A stretch of 46,586 nucleotides of DNA from CAYOEZ01 sp964402955. GTDB lineage: Bacteria; Chloroflexota; DTOL01; DAOUCN01. Under the pieces are notes generated by a model. It saw only the letters and a program-made list of their open reading frames with translations, made no database searches and was not told the DNA's origin. The stretch is from positions 1-46,586 of the forward strand of contig CAYOEZ010000010.1 in the NCBI GenBank assembly GCA_964402955.1, in the 5' to 3' direction. Both the position numbers and the translations under genes were made by a program. Below are positions 1 to 8,048 of the stretch, one piece after another; the stretch's first letter is position 1; each line of letters begins with the position of its first letter.

Positions 1-1984
1 CCCCAGTGGCCGGGATGCCGGGCGCGTAGGAACTCCGGTTGGGAGGGGGCCCAAGGACCGACGTGGACCAGAATCCGTACGCCCAGTACCCCCATTCGGG
101 CGACAACCCCAACCGGTCAAACGGGATCAGGCGCCGCACCAGGTTGCCCGCTGTGGGCGTCCTATAGTCGAACACAGCCAGCAAGCGCCATTCGTCCCAA
201 TCGTTAGCCAGGTCGAGTTGCCAGACGGAGGCGCGGGGGGCGGCGCGTGTGCCTGTGGCGTCGGTCTTGTCGCCGGTGGCAAGACCGCTGTAGGCGAAAC
301 TCGGTTCCGTCAGCGGATCGAAGAGGTCTATGACCCGCGCAGAGACCCCCAACGGAGGCAGCGTCGCCTCGATGACGCGCCAGCGCTCCTCCGGCAACGT
401 GGTGAGATCATCGCCGATGTCCACCTGGCCTCCACACATGAAGGTGGCTGTGGCGCGCAGGCGAGCCTCGTCCAGTGTGCCGGGCAGGCCAACGCACATG
501 CACGATGGTTGAATGATTGCCCAGCGCCGGTTCTTGAAGATATTGCAGGCGATGGACATGTAGTCATCACGCAGAATGTCCATGCCCACAAACCCCGTGT
601 TGCCGGTATCGTTGCAGGCGTAGAGCAGATCATAGATACCCATGCCGGCCGTTTCCAGCCCACAGTTCAACATGCGCACGGGCCGTCCGGCCGCGTGCGC
701 CGCGTCATGCATGATCTGAGCGGCGAGACGCGCAGCTTCGATCCCGCCGCCAGCGACCATGCGTTGGTCGTGGCGGCCGCGCAGCCTGGGGTTCGTCACC
801 ACACTCACGAAATCGGTCTTGATGTAGCTGACGCCGCGCTGCGCGAGCGATGAGAAGCACTCGCCTAGCCACTGCTGCGCGCCGGGGTGGGTAAGATCGA
901 GCGCATACACCTTTCCGTGCGGCTGCCAATACCACGAACCGGTGTTCAATGGCTGGCCGTCTTCGCCTTTCAGCAGCCATTCGGGGTGATCACGAGCCAC
1001 GGCATGGTGCTCGCTGATGGACAAGGGGGCCGTCCATGTGCCGAGCTGCAGGCCATGACCGGCCAACTGCTCGGAGAGCCACTTGAGGCCGTGCGGGAAC
1101 TGATCGTTTTCCTCGAAGGCGCAGGGCAGATAGCGGTCTTGCCAGCCGAGATCGAGCAACAAGGTGTCCAGGCCAAGAGGCTTGAGTCGCTCGGCTGCGG
1201 CTGCGGTCGCCAGCACGCGCTCCTCTGTAACGCCCAGGCGATAGGGATACCAGCTACACCACGTCACAGGCGATGGGCCGGAGACGGTGATGCGATATCT
1301 CTCCTGCACTAGATCGCCGTAGCGTTGCAGAAGCTCGTGGGGATCGTCTCCGGCCAGGAAGACCACGTCTTCCAGCGCCGTCTCGCCCACACCAATAACC
1401 GTGTCGCCCCCGTCGAAGCCGCTTGACCAGCGCCCGTCAATGCCATGGCGCTCTGGGGTAAAGCGTATCGTCCCGTTCCAGCGTGCGAAGGTCTGGTAGC
1501 CCACCAGAAAGGCGCGCTGCGCCACCGGGTTATAGAGCACCCATTCTGGCCGGGATACGACCTCCTCTGTGATGTCGGCCAAGGGCTTGACCCGGCCGGC
1601 GTAGCCTCCATCCAGATAGACACACGCCTGGTCGCTCCCCTCGCCCCAGGGCCACTGCCCGGCAGCCAGAGTTCCTACCAGCAGTTGCACCTGGTTCAAC
1701 ACAACAGGCTGGCCCGAAAGGTTGTGCAGGGATGCGCTCATGACCAGCTCGCCGCCGGGCCCGCGCCGGAAGCGCTCAAGCAGCTTCGTGCGGCCATCAG
1801 CGAAGGCGAAGAGCACGTCTTGCCCACTTTCCCCTGGTGCGGAGCTGGCATGGACCGTCGTCGGGTGAAGCTGCTGCCCGTTGACGGTCAGTAGCGTGGA
1901 GAGGCGTAGCGAAAACCCTGGCCAACCTGGGACGGCCAGGGTCACGTTGGTTCCCTCGTGCGTGATAAGAACTGGCGTTTTCAT
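1..1984 (-). CDS. Clan GH-D alpha-galactosidase-like glycoside hydrolase (3' end outside window)
   Basis: At least 661 codons are read from ATG at 1984 with no stop before the window edge, so the C-terminus is missing. The start is preceded by GGATGG. An N-terminal beta-sandwich-like region is followed by a (beta/alpha)8 barrel carrying WCSWYPYRLG, LLLDLGWQD and YIKTDFVS. The Asp of KTDF (D391) matches the nucleophile of GH27/GH36 melibiases. The acid/base is less clear; a CNDTGN segment is the nearest candidate. Such enzymes release terminal alpha-galactosyl or related residues. No signal peptide is visible, so the enzyme is probably cytoplasmic and acts on oligosaccharides brought in by the ABC permeases encoded just upstream on the same strand. 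Clan assignment is fairly secure; substrate is inferred. Confidence 0.85.
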   Translation of the reverse strand, partial: MKTPVLITHEGTNVTLAVPGWPGFSLRLSTLLTVNGQQLHPTTVHASSAPGESGQDVLFAFADGRTKLLERFRRGPGGELVMSASLHNLSGQPVVLNQVQLLVGTLAAGQWPWGEGSDQACVYLDGGYAGRVKPLADITEEVVSRPEWVLYNPVAQRAFLVGYQTFARWNGTIRFTPERHGIDGRWSSGFDGGDTVIGVGETALEDVVFLAGDDPHELLQRYGDLVQERYRITVSGPSPVTWCSWYPYRLGVTEERVLATAAAAERLKPLGLDTLLLDLGWQDRYLPCAFEENDQFPHGLKWLSEQLAGHGLQLGTWTAPLSISEHHAVARDHPEWLLKGEDGQPLNTGSWYWQPHGKVYALDLTHPGAQQWLGECFSSLAQRGVSYIKTDFVSVVTNPRLRGRHDQRMVAGGGIEAARLAAQIMHDAAHAAGRPVRMLNCGLETAGMGIYDLLYACNDTGNTGFVGMDILRDDYMSIACNIFKNRRWAIIQPSCMCVGLPGTLDEARLRATATFMCGGQVDIGDDLTTLPEERWRVIEATLPPLGVSARVIDLFDPLTEPSFAYSGLATGDKTDATGTRAAPRASVWQLDLANDWDEWRLLAVFDYRTPTAGNLVRRLIPFDRLGLSPEWGYWAYGFWSTSVLGPPPNRSSYAPGIPATG

Positions 1985-2075
1985 TGTACCATCCTATTGC
2001 GGACTGTTGGCAATGACCCCAAGCTGGGTGACCAACTCCGCTTGCTGTATGGGGTGTGACGTGATGCGCAGGTGA

Positions 2076-2228
2076 TTAACAGTGATGCACCCAGCACCAG
2101 TTCTGGCTGAACGTGGTCCCGCCCTCACCCGGCGTCTGCGTGCAGTCGGGCAGAGGGGAGATGAGCGGATCCCAGAAGGGAAGAACGACCGCTTCGGCTT
2201 CGTTGATCGGCGTGAGGCTGACTGTCAT
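2076..2228 (-). CDS. Small ORF (50 aa) with Cys/Trp-rich C-terminus, unknown
   Basis: The ATG at 2228 lies 4 nt after the permease stop codon, and the permease's last codons plus stop (AAGGGGTAG) would act as the ribosome binding site. The product begins MTVSLTPINEAEAVVLPFWD and ends QNWCWVHHC, with three Cys residues in the last 22. It lies between an ABC permease and a glycosidase on the same strand. I recognise no family. It could be a small secreted or accessory peptide, the remnant of a larger gene, or a chance ORF. Tight translational coupling is the only argument that it is real. Confidence 0.35.
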   Translation of the reverse strand: MTVSLTPINEAEAVVLPFWDPLISPLPDCTQTPGEGGTTFSQNWCWVHHC

Positions 2229-2232
2229 GATG

Positions 2233-3129
2233 CTACCCCTTGATGGCGCCGGTCAGCATACCCTTGGCGAAATACTTCTGCAGGAAGGGATAAACGACCA
2301 GGATCGGAACGGTGGATATCACGACCGTGGCCATTTTGATGGACGGCCCGGGAATCTGCTTGAGCAACTCGATATCCTTCATCATCAGGTTGCCTTGTCC
2401 GAGGCCAGATCCCTGCGCATAGGTCAGGACGTTCTGCAAGACCATCGCCACAGGGTAGAGGTTGGGGTCTCTGATGTAGATCAGCGACGTCATCCAGTCG
2501 TTCCAGTGGCTGACAGCCGTGAAGAGACCCATGGCAGCGAAGACTGGCGTGGAAAGCGGCAAGACGATGCGCGTCAGGACAGCCAACTCGTTGGCGCCGT
2601 CGAGGAGGGCAGCCTCTTCCAGTTCCTTGGGCAGTCCCATGAAGAACTGGCGAAAGAGGAAGATAGACCAGGCGCTAGCCGCCCCCGGAATCACGTACAC
2701 CCAGAATGTGTTGACCATGCCCAACATGCGCAACAGAACATAGTACGGGATCAGGCTCGGCCCAAACAGGAAGGAAATAACGAGGATCAGGAGCCAGATC
2801 TTGCGCCCGACCAGATAGCTCTTGGACAGGGCGTAGCCAGCGGCGCTGCACACGGCCAGGTGTAGGGAGGTGCCGACAAGAACGCGGGCAATGCTGATCA
2901 AGAATGCGGCCTGTAGCTCGCCTGTCTTCAGAGCGAACTCGTAGGCGCCCAGGGTGAGCGTGGGCGGGAGCAGAACATAGCCGCCGAGCTTGTCTAGAAC
3001 CACCTGGGGCGTCAGGGAGGCGGAGATCACAAAAAGAAAAGGAAACACGCAGACCAGCGCGACCAATATCACGACAATATGGGCCACGGCCTGGTAGATC
3101 TTCTCACTCAGCGTCATACGAAACGTCAT
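2233..3129 (-). CDS. Carbohydrate ABC transporter permease (LplC/YtcP type)
   Basis: 298 aa inner-membrane permease of the binding-protein-dependent family, with six predicted membrane helices starting at about residue 14 (VAHIVVILVALVCVFPFLFV). The cytoplasmic EAA loop is visible as LEEAALLDGANELAVLTRIVLP, where it would contact the ATPase. The start is ATG 3129 with GGAGCGCAACC upstream; an in-frame extension further 5' overlaps the previous permease and is rejected. It is 14 nt downstream of the other permease, so the two form one heterodimeric channel for an oligosaccharide. No ATP-binding subunit lies in the window, so a shared MsmK-like ATPase elsewhere is likely. Confidence 0.93.
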   Translation of the reverse strand: MTFRMTLSEKIYQAVAHIVVILVALVCVFPFLFVISASLTPQVVLDKLGGYVLLPPTLTLGAYEFALKTGELQAAFLISIARVLVGTSLHLAVCSAAGYALSKSYLVGRKIWLLILVISFLFGPSLIPYYVLLRMLGMVNTFWVYVIPGAASAWSIFLFRQFFMGLPKELEEAALLDGANELAVLTRIVLPLSTPVFAAMGLFTAVSHWNDWMTSLIYIRDPNLYPVAMVLQNVLTYAQGSGLGQGNLMMKDIELLKQIPGPSIKMATVVISTVPILVVYPFLQKYFAKGMLTGAIKG

Positions 3130-3143
3130 GGTTGCGCTCCTGC

Positions 3144-4112
3144 CTACTTGGTTTCCCACAAGCCCTGGCCGGCAAAGCGCAGGGCGACCTGGTTGGCGAC
3201 CAGGATCATGACCAGACCGACCACCGATTTCCAGAAGCCGACGGCCGTGCCCAGGCCAAAATCGGCGCCTTGCAGGCCGCGCCGGAAGACCCACGTATCA
3301 ATAATGTCGCCCACCTCATAGCTCAGCGGGTTCATAAAAAGGTAGACTTGCTCGAAGCCAGCGTTCAAGATACCAGCCAGGCTCAACGTCAGAAGCAGGA
3401 TCATGACAGGTTTGAGGCTCGGTAGCGTAATGTAGCGCAGGCGGTGATACCATTCGGCCCCGTCCACGATCGCAGCCTCGAACAACTCCTGCTCGATGCC
3501 GGAGAGAACAGCCAGGTAAAGGATCGCGCCCCAGCCGACCTCTTTCCAGATGCCAGTGAGCACCAGCATCGGGCGGAAAAAGGCGGAATTAATGAAGATG
3601 TCGGGAAACTGGATGCCCCAACTGTGGAAGGCTGTATAGAGGACGCCGCTGCCCGGCGCAAACGTCGCCAGCACGATACCCCAGATGACTGGCCACGCTA
3701 CGAAGTGGGGCAGATAGGTGAGGGATTGGCAGGTGTGGCGCACGTAGTGTAGGCGCAAGTCATACGTCAGGATGGCCAGGATGATTGGAGGGAAGAAACC
3801 GAAGCCCAGGCGCATCACGCTGATGATGATCGTGTTGCGCACGACCGGCAGGAAGTCGGGCGACTGGAGCGCTCGCTCGATGTTACCCATGCCGATCCAG
3901 GGGCTACCCCAGATGCCCAGCATGACCTTGTAGTCCTTGAAGACCATCGGTATGGTGAGCAGGGTGGGATAGAAGTTCAATACGAAAATGTGAACAATGG
4001 CTGGCGCCAGAAGCAGGAGGAGCAGCCATTGCTGGCGTATCCTCACCAGCAAGCCTTTGCTACGAGCACGCGGGACAGCCGAGACTGGTACAGCCCTTGT
4101 CAGTGTTGCCAT
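3144..4112 (-). CDS. ABC transporter permease (LplB/YteP type)
   Basis: 322 aa. The first membrane helix is at about residues 25-45 (WLLLLLLAPAIVHIFVLNF). The EAA motif near the C-terminal third reads EQELFEAAIVDGAEW. Start ATG 4112 has GGAG nine bases upstream (GTAGGAGTAGCATAC). Members of this group pair with LplC-type permeases and a long family 1 binding protein to import oligosaccharides, and both partners are adjacent here. The gene is separated from the upstream binding-protein gene by two strong hairpins (4168-4197, 4235-4274), which probably reduce permease expression relative to the binding protein. Confidence 0.93.
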   Translation of the reverse strand: MATLTRAVPVSAVPRARSKGLLVRIRQQWLLLLLLAPAIVHIFVLNFYPTLLTIPMVFKDYKVMLGIWGSPWIGMGNIERALQSPDFLPVVRNTIIISVMRLGFGFFPPIILAILTYDLRLHYVRHTCQSLTYLPHFVAWPVIWGIVLATFAPGSGVLYTAFHSWGIQFPDIFINSAFFRPMLVLTGIWKEVGWGAILYLAVLSGIEQELFEAAIVDGAEWYHRLRYITLPSLKPVMILLLTLSLAGILNAGFEQVYLFMNPLSYEVGDIIDTWVFRRGLQGADFGLGTAVGFWKSVVGLVMILVANQVALRFAGQGLWETK

Positions 4113-4167
4113 GTATGCTACTCCTACGTTGGTCTGGCCAGGGACGGAGCAAGAAAACAAGGCACGG

Positions 4168-4197
4168 TGAGCGCCCCGGACAAGACCGGGGCGCTCA
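4168..4197 (-). terminator. 12-bp stem hairpin, partial terminator/attenuator
   Basis: TGAGCGCCCCGG and CCGGGGCGCTCA form a perfect 12-bp stem around a 6-nt loop (4180-4185). On the minus strand the stem is followed after about 8 nt by a T-rich stretch (TTGTTTTCTTG). It lies between the binding-protein gene and the permease genes. An imperfect terminator here would yield more binding protein than permease, a common arrangement in ABC operons. Termination strength is inferred. Confidence 0.6.
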
Positions 4198-4234
4198 GAT
4201 TCCCAACATCGGCCCGGGATGCGGAACATTCGTG

Positions 4235-4274
4235 CGTCCTGCCCGCCTCCACGATCGTGGAGGCGGGCAGGACG
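4235..4274. repeat. Perfect 40-nt palindrome in ABC operon spacer
   Basis: The 40 bases are identical to their own reverse complement (arm CGTCCTGCCCGCCTCCACGA, centre GATC at 4253-4256). In RNA this would make a very stable hairpin with a tight loop. It lies 38 bp from a second hairpin in the spacer between the binding-protein gene and the first permease. Likely roles are protection of the upstream mRNA 3' end or attenuation. A perfectly symmetric protein-binding site is also possible. Confidence 0.85.
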
Positions 4275-4380
4275 AGGAGGAGGAGAGACGACCGCCCGCC
4301 AACGCGGTGGACGGGACATGAGCGTCCAGTATGTGCGGCAGACGCGCTGCCTGCCCGTTTTCAATCACCCATCCGTACAA

Positions 4381-6321
4381 TTAGACGGGGATGCGTGGAT
4401 CAACGCCGCTGATTGCCATACCCTGGTCCTTCAGCGCCGTTACGGTGTCCTTGAGCAGATTGGCGGCCTTGTACGTGGTGAGCAGTTCCTTGACATAGGC
4501 GTCCCATTCTGTCAGTGGTCGCTGGCCGAGGACAAACTTGAGCTCGTTGGCATAGATCTGCTTGGTGACATCGGCCAGGATGTTGGCGTCGCCGCGCAGG
4601 CTGATCGGCAGATAGTACTTCTGGCCCTTGAGCTCGGCCCACCACGGATACCAGTAGTTGTTCATGTACACGCCGGTGTCTTTGTTGCCCGAGTCCTCGA
4701 GTTTGCCCGGGCCGTAGACGTAGCTGCCCCACTTTGACCACACTGAGATGCCGACCGGGCGCCATTCGTTCAGGCCACGGCTCAGCTTCTCGTCCAGGAA
4801 CCATGGGCAACTCTTCGTCATGGCCGCAGGGGCCGCTGCCATCTCTTCTTTGTTATAGGGTAGGAGCTTGACGAACGGACCCGACTCTTCCACTGCCTTC
4901 ACGAAGCAATCGCCTTCCGGCCAGGGCGGGTCCATTTTGTAGTTGCGCCAGTAGGTGGCCTTGTAGGGCCCGCTGAAGGGATTGGCGAATTCGTCAATGA
5001 TGTGCAGCGCGCGCTTGAGCTTGGCCTCGTCCTTGAGCAGCGCAATAGAGAATTGCTCGGAGACGCCAGGCGTCGAGATGTAGCCCCAGCGGCCGTCGCC
5101 GCCCGGCCCGGTGAGCCAGTTGATAAACTTGAGGTTAGGGAACTTCGGGTGGAGGCCCGCTGTGCCAAAGATGCCCCAGGCGCCCGCGGCGTAGATGCCG
5201 ATCTCGTTAGCGACCATCTTTGCTGTGCCGTCGGTGCCTTCCCAGAGGTACCAATCTTCGGCCATCATCTTGTTGTCTACGAACTTCTTGACGTAGGCCA
5301 GGAAGTCCTTGCGCATGGGCAAGGCGAAGCCCCATGATACGGTGTCTTTTTCCTGAAAGCTGCCATTGGGGCAGCCAAACGCATAGGCGAGGCCGTCGAA
5401 GCCAGCCAGGGGCCAGACATCCTTATTGACCCTTGGACCGGGGGTGAAGGCATACTTGCCGCCCACTGTCGAGAGGTTGGCCTTGAACTTCTCGGCCACC
5501 GCGTACAGTTCATCCACGGTCTTGGGCGGCTTAAGGCCCAGCTTGTCCAGCCAGTCCTGGCGGACGAAGACCGACTCCGCCGGCTCGCCGGTGAAGACGG
5601 GCCTCGCGAAGGCGACCATCTTGCCTTTGACCGTCGTGGCGTTGAAGAAGAGATCTTTTCCTCCCGCTGCTGCGATCAATGCCATGTAGTTCGGACAGTA
5701 TTTCTCGATGTACGGTCGCAGGTCGGGAATGGCGACTCCGTCATTGGCGAACTTCGTCGCGTTGGCCAAAGTATCGGCCCACCAGACATCTGGCGACCCT
5801 TCGCCTGAGGCTACGCGCAGGTTCACGTCCTGGAAGACGCCGACTTGTGACGGGATCAACTCGAAGTCAACATTCATGACGCGATCAATATACTTCTTGA
5901 TCGGGTCAGTTTCGGGGATGGGCGCGCCTTGCTTGTACCAACTGCCGCGCATCCACTTGATCTTGTACTTCTTGCTCATGTCGTCATAGCTGTGCGCCGA
6001 TTCAGGCGCAGCGACGAAGCCGCCTGTGAAATCGGTGACATCGAACGGCAGCTTGGCGGCGACAGGGGTGTTGGTGGGCGCTGACGGCTTGGTGGCCGTG
6101 GGTGGCACGGCTGTGGGTGGCGCGGCCGTGGCTGCTGGCGCAGCGGTCGCTGCAGGAGCCGGTGGTACAGGCGTGTTGGTGGGCGCTGACGGCTTGGTGG
6201 CCGTGGGCGGCACGGCTGTGGGCGTTGGGGTAGGCCCACAGCCGGCTGCGGCAACCGCGCTCGCCGCAGTTCCAGCCACCAAGGTCAGGAAAGCGCGCCG
6301 TGACATGCGGGATCTCGACAT
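4381..6321 (-). CDS. Extracellular solute-binding lipoprotein, family 1 (LplA-like)
   Basis: 646 aa. The N-terminus has a Tat-like SRRAFL motif and a lipobox ending AAAGC, placing the lipidated Cys at residue 28. A Thr/Pro/Ala linker (about residues 30-90) follows, containing a duplicated TAVPPTATKPSAPTNTPV block, then a large two-lobed sugar-binding domain. This lipobox-plus-TPTPT linker is a habit of Chloroflexota binding proteins. Start ATG 6321 is preceded by AAGGAG. The protein would be anchored outside the membrane and deliver an oligosaccharide to the two downstream permeases. It is longer than most family 1 binding proteins (about 400-450 aa), consistent with the LplA/YtcQ subgroup. 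Confidence 0.93.
   Translation of the reverse strand: MSRSRMSRRAFLTLVAGTAASAVAAAGCGPTPTPTAVPPTATKPSAPTNTPVPPAPAATAAPAATAAPPTAVPPTATKPSAPTNTPVAAKLPFDVTDFTGGFVAAPESAHSYDDMSKKYKIKWMRGSWYKQGAPIPETDPIKKYIDRVMNVDFELIPSQVGVFQDVNLRVASGEGSPDVWWADTLANATKFANDGVAIPDLRPYIEKYCPNYMALIAAAGGKDLFFNATTVKGKMVAFARPVFTGEPAESVFVRQDWLDKLGLKPPKTVDELYAVAEKFKANLSTVGGKYAFTPGPRVNKDVWPLAGFDGLAYAFGCPNGSFQEKDTVSWGFALPMRKDFLAYVKKFVDNKMMAEDWYLWEGTDGTAKMVANEIGIYAAGAWGIFGTAGLHPKFPNLKFINWLTGPGGDGRWGYISTPGVSEQFSIALLKDEAKLKRALHIIDEFANPFSGPYKATYWRNYKMDPPWPEGDCFVKAVEESGPFVKLLPYNKEEMAAAPAAMTKSCPWFLDEKLSRGLNEWRPVGISVWSKWGSYVYGPGKLEDSGNKDTGVYMNNYWYPWWAELKGQKYYLPISLRGDANILADVTKQIYANELKFVLGQRPLTEWDAYVKELLTTYKAANLLKDTVTALKDQGMAISGVDPRIPV
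6068..6222 (-). repeat. Internal 50-bp direct repeat encoding the Pro/Thr linker
   Basis: Bases 6068-6117 and 6173-6222 are identical apart from one position (offset 105 bp) and encode the duplicated TAVPPTATKPSAPTNTPV linker segment of the binding protein. It is a likely site of slippage or unequal recombination that changes linker length. Confidence 0.85.
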
Positions 6322-6611
6322 TCCATTCTCCTTTCAGAAGTAACGAACTGAGGAACCACATGAGCACAAACAGCGGAGCAGGCTCACAGCCTGTGACCAC
6401 AAGCTGGTCGGGCCACCAACCGCGCAAACTGGTGGACTCACCTCCCGACGACATCTTCTGGTGGCGGACCCACGTTCTCACGGCTGGCTGTCGCCTGTCT
6501 GCGAGCGGTGCACCGAGCCGAAGCGACATGCGCTAGACAGCCTGAATAGATGCGCCGTGTGGCGCAGATCGGATTCAGAATACTGTGCTGCAGGGGCGAT
6601 GCACGCTGCTC

Positions 6612-6640
6612 TTGCGCAGAGGGATACGATGTGCTAAAGT
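6612..6640 (+). promoter_or_regulatory. Candidate sigma-70 promoter in the 6322-6779 spacer
   Basis: TTGCGC (6612-6617), 17-bp spacer, TAAAGT (6635-6640), giving a leader of about 130 nt before the response-regulator start. The same -35 hexamer appears in the pyrG promoter candidate. The 458-bp spacer also holds a TGCGCC-GTGT-GGCGCA inverted repeat (6551-6566), the palindrome CGGTGCACCG (6506-6515) and, in the leader, an imperfect stem GCCACTGTCC/GGAC..AGTGGC (6726-6756). No clear promoter for the minus-strand binding-protein gene was found. Confidence 0.45.
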
Positions 6641-6779
6641 ATCACCGCGCCGGGCAGCCGGTGGACTTGTAGAAGCAACGATAGTGTATACCAGTCGCCC
6701 CTGCGCTGCAAGGGGAAGTGGGACAGCCACTGTCCAAAGAAAGGACAAGCAGTGGCCACAAAGAGGACATCAAGCGGAC

Positions 6780-8048
6780 ATGACCACTATCGCCAGTCCG
6801 GAGTTTGTGCGCGAGCTACGCTGGGCGCTCTATCACCTCTATGACCCCGCCCAGCTACAGCGCAGCCCCTTGCTCGCTTTGTTCGCTCTCGACGAACGCG
6901 CCGATCCGCTATTGACTCTCCATCCCCTTTTGCTCGCCGCCGTCGAGGCGCTCAGGCCAGGTCCGAACATACCCCAGAAGACAATCGCCCAGCGCATGCA
7001 TGGCGTCCTCTTCCATCGCTTCGTGGAGCAATTCACGCAGCGCCAGGTCGCCAAGGTGCTGCTCATGAGTACCCGGCAGTTGCGGCGTCAGGAAGAGGCG
7101 GGGCTGCAGGTCTTGGCCGACCGTCTGTGGACGCGCTACAACCTGGACAGCGCAGCGGCCAGGCTGCCGGTTTCAGCGCCCGCCGTGACAGACGTCAACA
7201 CGACGCCGGACATGCCCAATCGCGAGGCTGAGCTCGCCTGGTCCCAGCGGTCATTCGCCAGCCAGGCCGTGGGCGTCCGGGAGCTTGTAGATGCAGTCGT
7301 TGTCGTCGTTGTTCCCCTGATACGCACGCTAGACGTGGAGACGGATGTGACCGTGCCAGCAGGTCTGCCCATGTTGGCCGTGCCCCCGGCTGTGGTGCGC
7401 CAGGCTCTGCTCAATGCCCTCACCGCTGCTTTGCGCGCCGCGCCGGGCGGGCGCGTCCACGTCGTCGCCGAAGCTGGACAGCGGCAGGTCCTTGTTTCGG
7501 TTGTCCCCGTCCGCAGCAACGCCCAGACAGCGCCTGTGGCGCCGCAGGACTACGCGACCAGTCTTGACATGGCCCGCCAGTTGGCGGAGGGAGCCGGTGG
7601 GTCCTTGACCATGACGGCAGGCAACTCATTGGGCAGCCCTTTTCAGGCGACATTCGCCTTTCCTGCTGCCGCGACCATCGGCGTTCTCTGCATTGACGAC
7701 AATGCAGACACGCTGCAGCTCTTCGATCGCTACATGGTCGGGACGCGCTATCACTGCATAGGGATACCAGATACCAGGCAGGCGCTGGCGCAGGCCGAGC
7801 ACCCCGACTGCGATGTCATCATCCTCGATGTCATGTTGCCGGACATAGACGGCTGGGACATGCTGGGCCGGTTGCGCGCCCATCCAAAGACCAGCAACAA
7901 GCCCGTTGTCATTTGCACGATTATGCCCCAGGAGCAGTTGGCTCTGGCTCTGGGCGCCGCTGCCTTTCTGCAGAAGCCGGTGAGTCGGGAAATGCTGCTG
8001 GCCGAGTTGGACCGGTTGACAGGTCAGCCGGAGAAAGCACCTTCATGA
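6780..8048 (+). CDS. Response regulator-like protein: helical N-domain, degenerate ATPase-like domain, C-terminal receiver
   Basis: 422 aa. Residues about 1-125 form an alpha-helical region with an HTH-like stretch (QVAKVLLMSTRQLRRQEE) found at the N-terminus of many Chloroflexota signalling proteins. Residues about 175-295 resemble an eroded histidine-kinase ATPase domain: an N-box-like NALTAAL is present, but the G1/G2 glycine motifs are absent. Residues 297-420 are a receiver domain with acidic pair DD, phospho-acceptor D350 (LDVMLPD) and K399 (QKP). ATG 6780 was chosen because conserved sequence begins there; its ribosome site is weak. It faces the hybrid kinase gene and overlaps it by 128 bp. 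It probably works in the same signalling circuit for the sugar locus. Confidence 0.75.
   Translation: MTTIASPEFVRELRWALYHLYDPAQLQRSPLLALFALDERADPLLTLHPLLLAAVEALRPGPNIPQKTIAQRMHGVLFHRFVEQFTQRQVAKVLLMSTRQLRRQEEAGLQVLADRLWTRYNLDSAAARLPVSAPAVTDVNTTPDMPNREAELAWSQRSFASQAVGVRELVDAVVVVVVPLIRTLDVETDVTVPAGLPMLAVPPAVVRQALLNALTAALRAAPGGRVHVVAEAGQRQVLVSVVPVRSNAQTAPVAPQDYATSLDMARQLAEGAGGSLTMTAGNSLGSPFQATFAFPAAATIGVLCIDDNADTLQLFDRYMVGTRYHCIGIPDTRQALAQAEHPDCDVIILDVMLPDIDGWDMLGRLRAHPKTSNKPVVICTIMPQEQLALALGAAAFLQKPVSREMLLAELDRLTGQPEKAPS

Noticed and set aside
2113..2865. A 250-codon plus-strand open frame
   Set aside because: Antisense to the LplC-type permease, whose membrane helices and EAA loop are clear.
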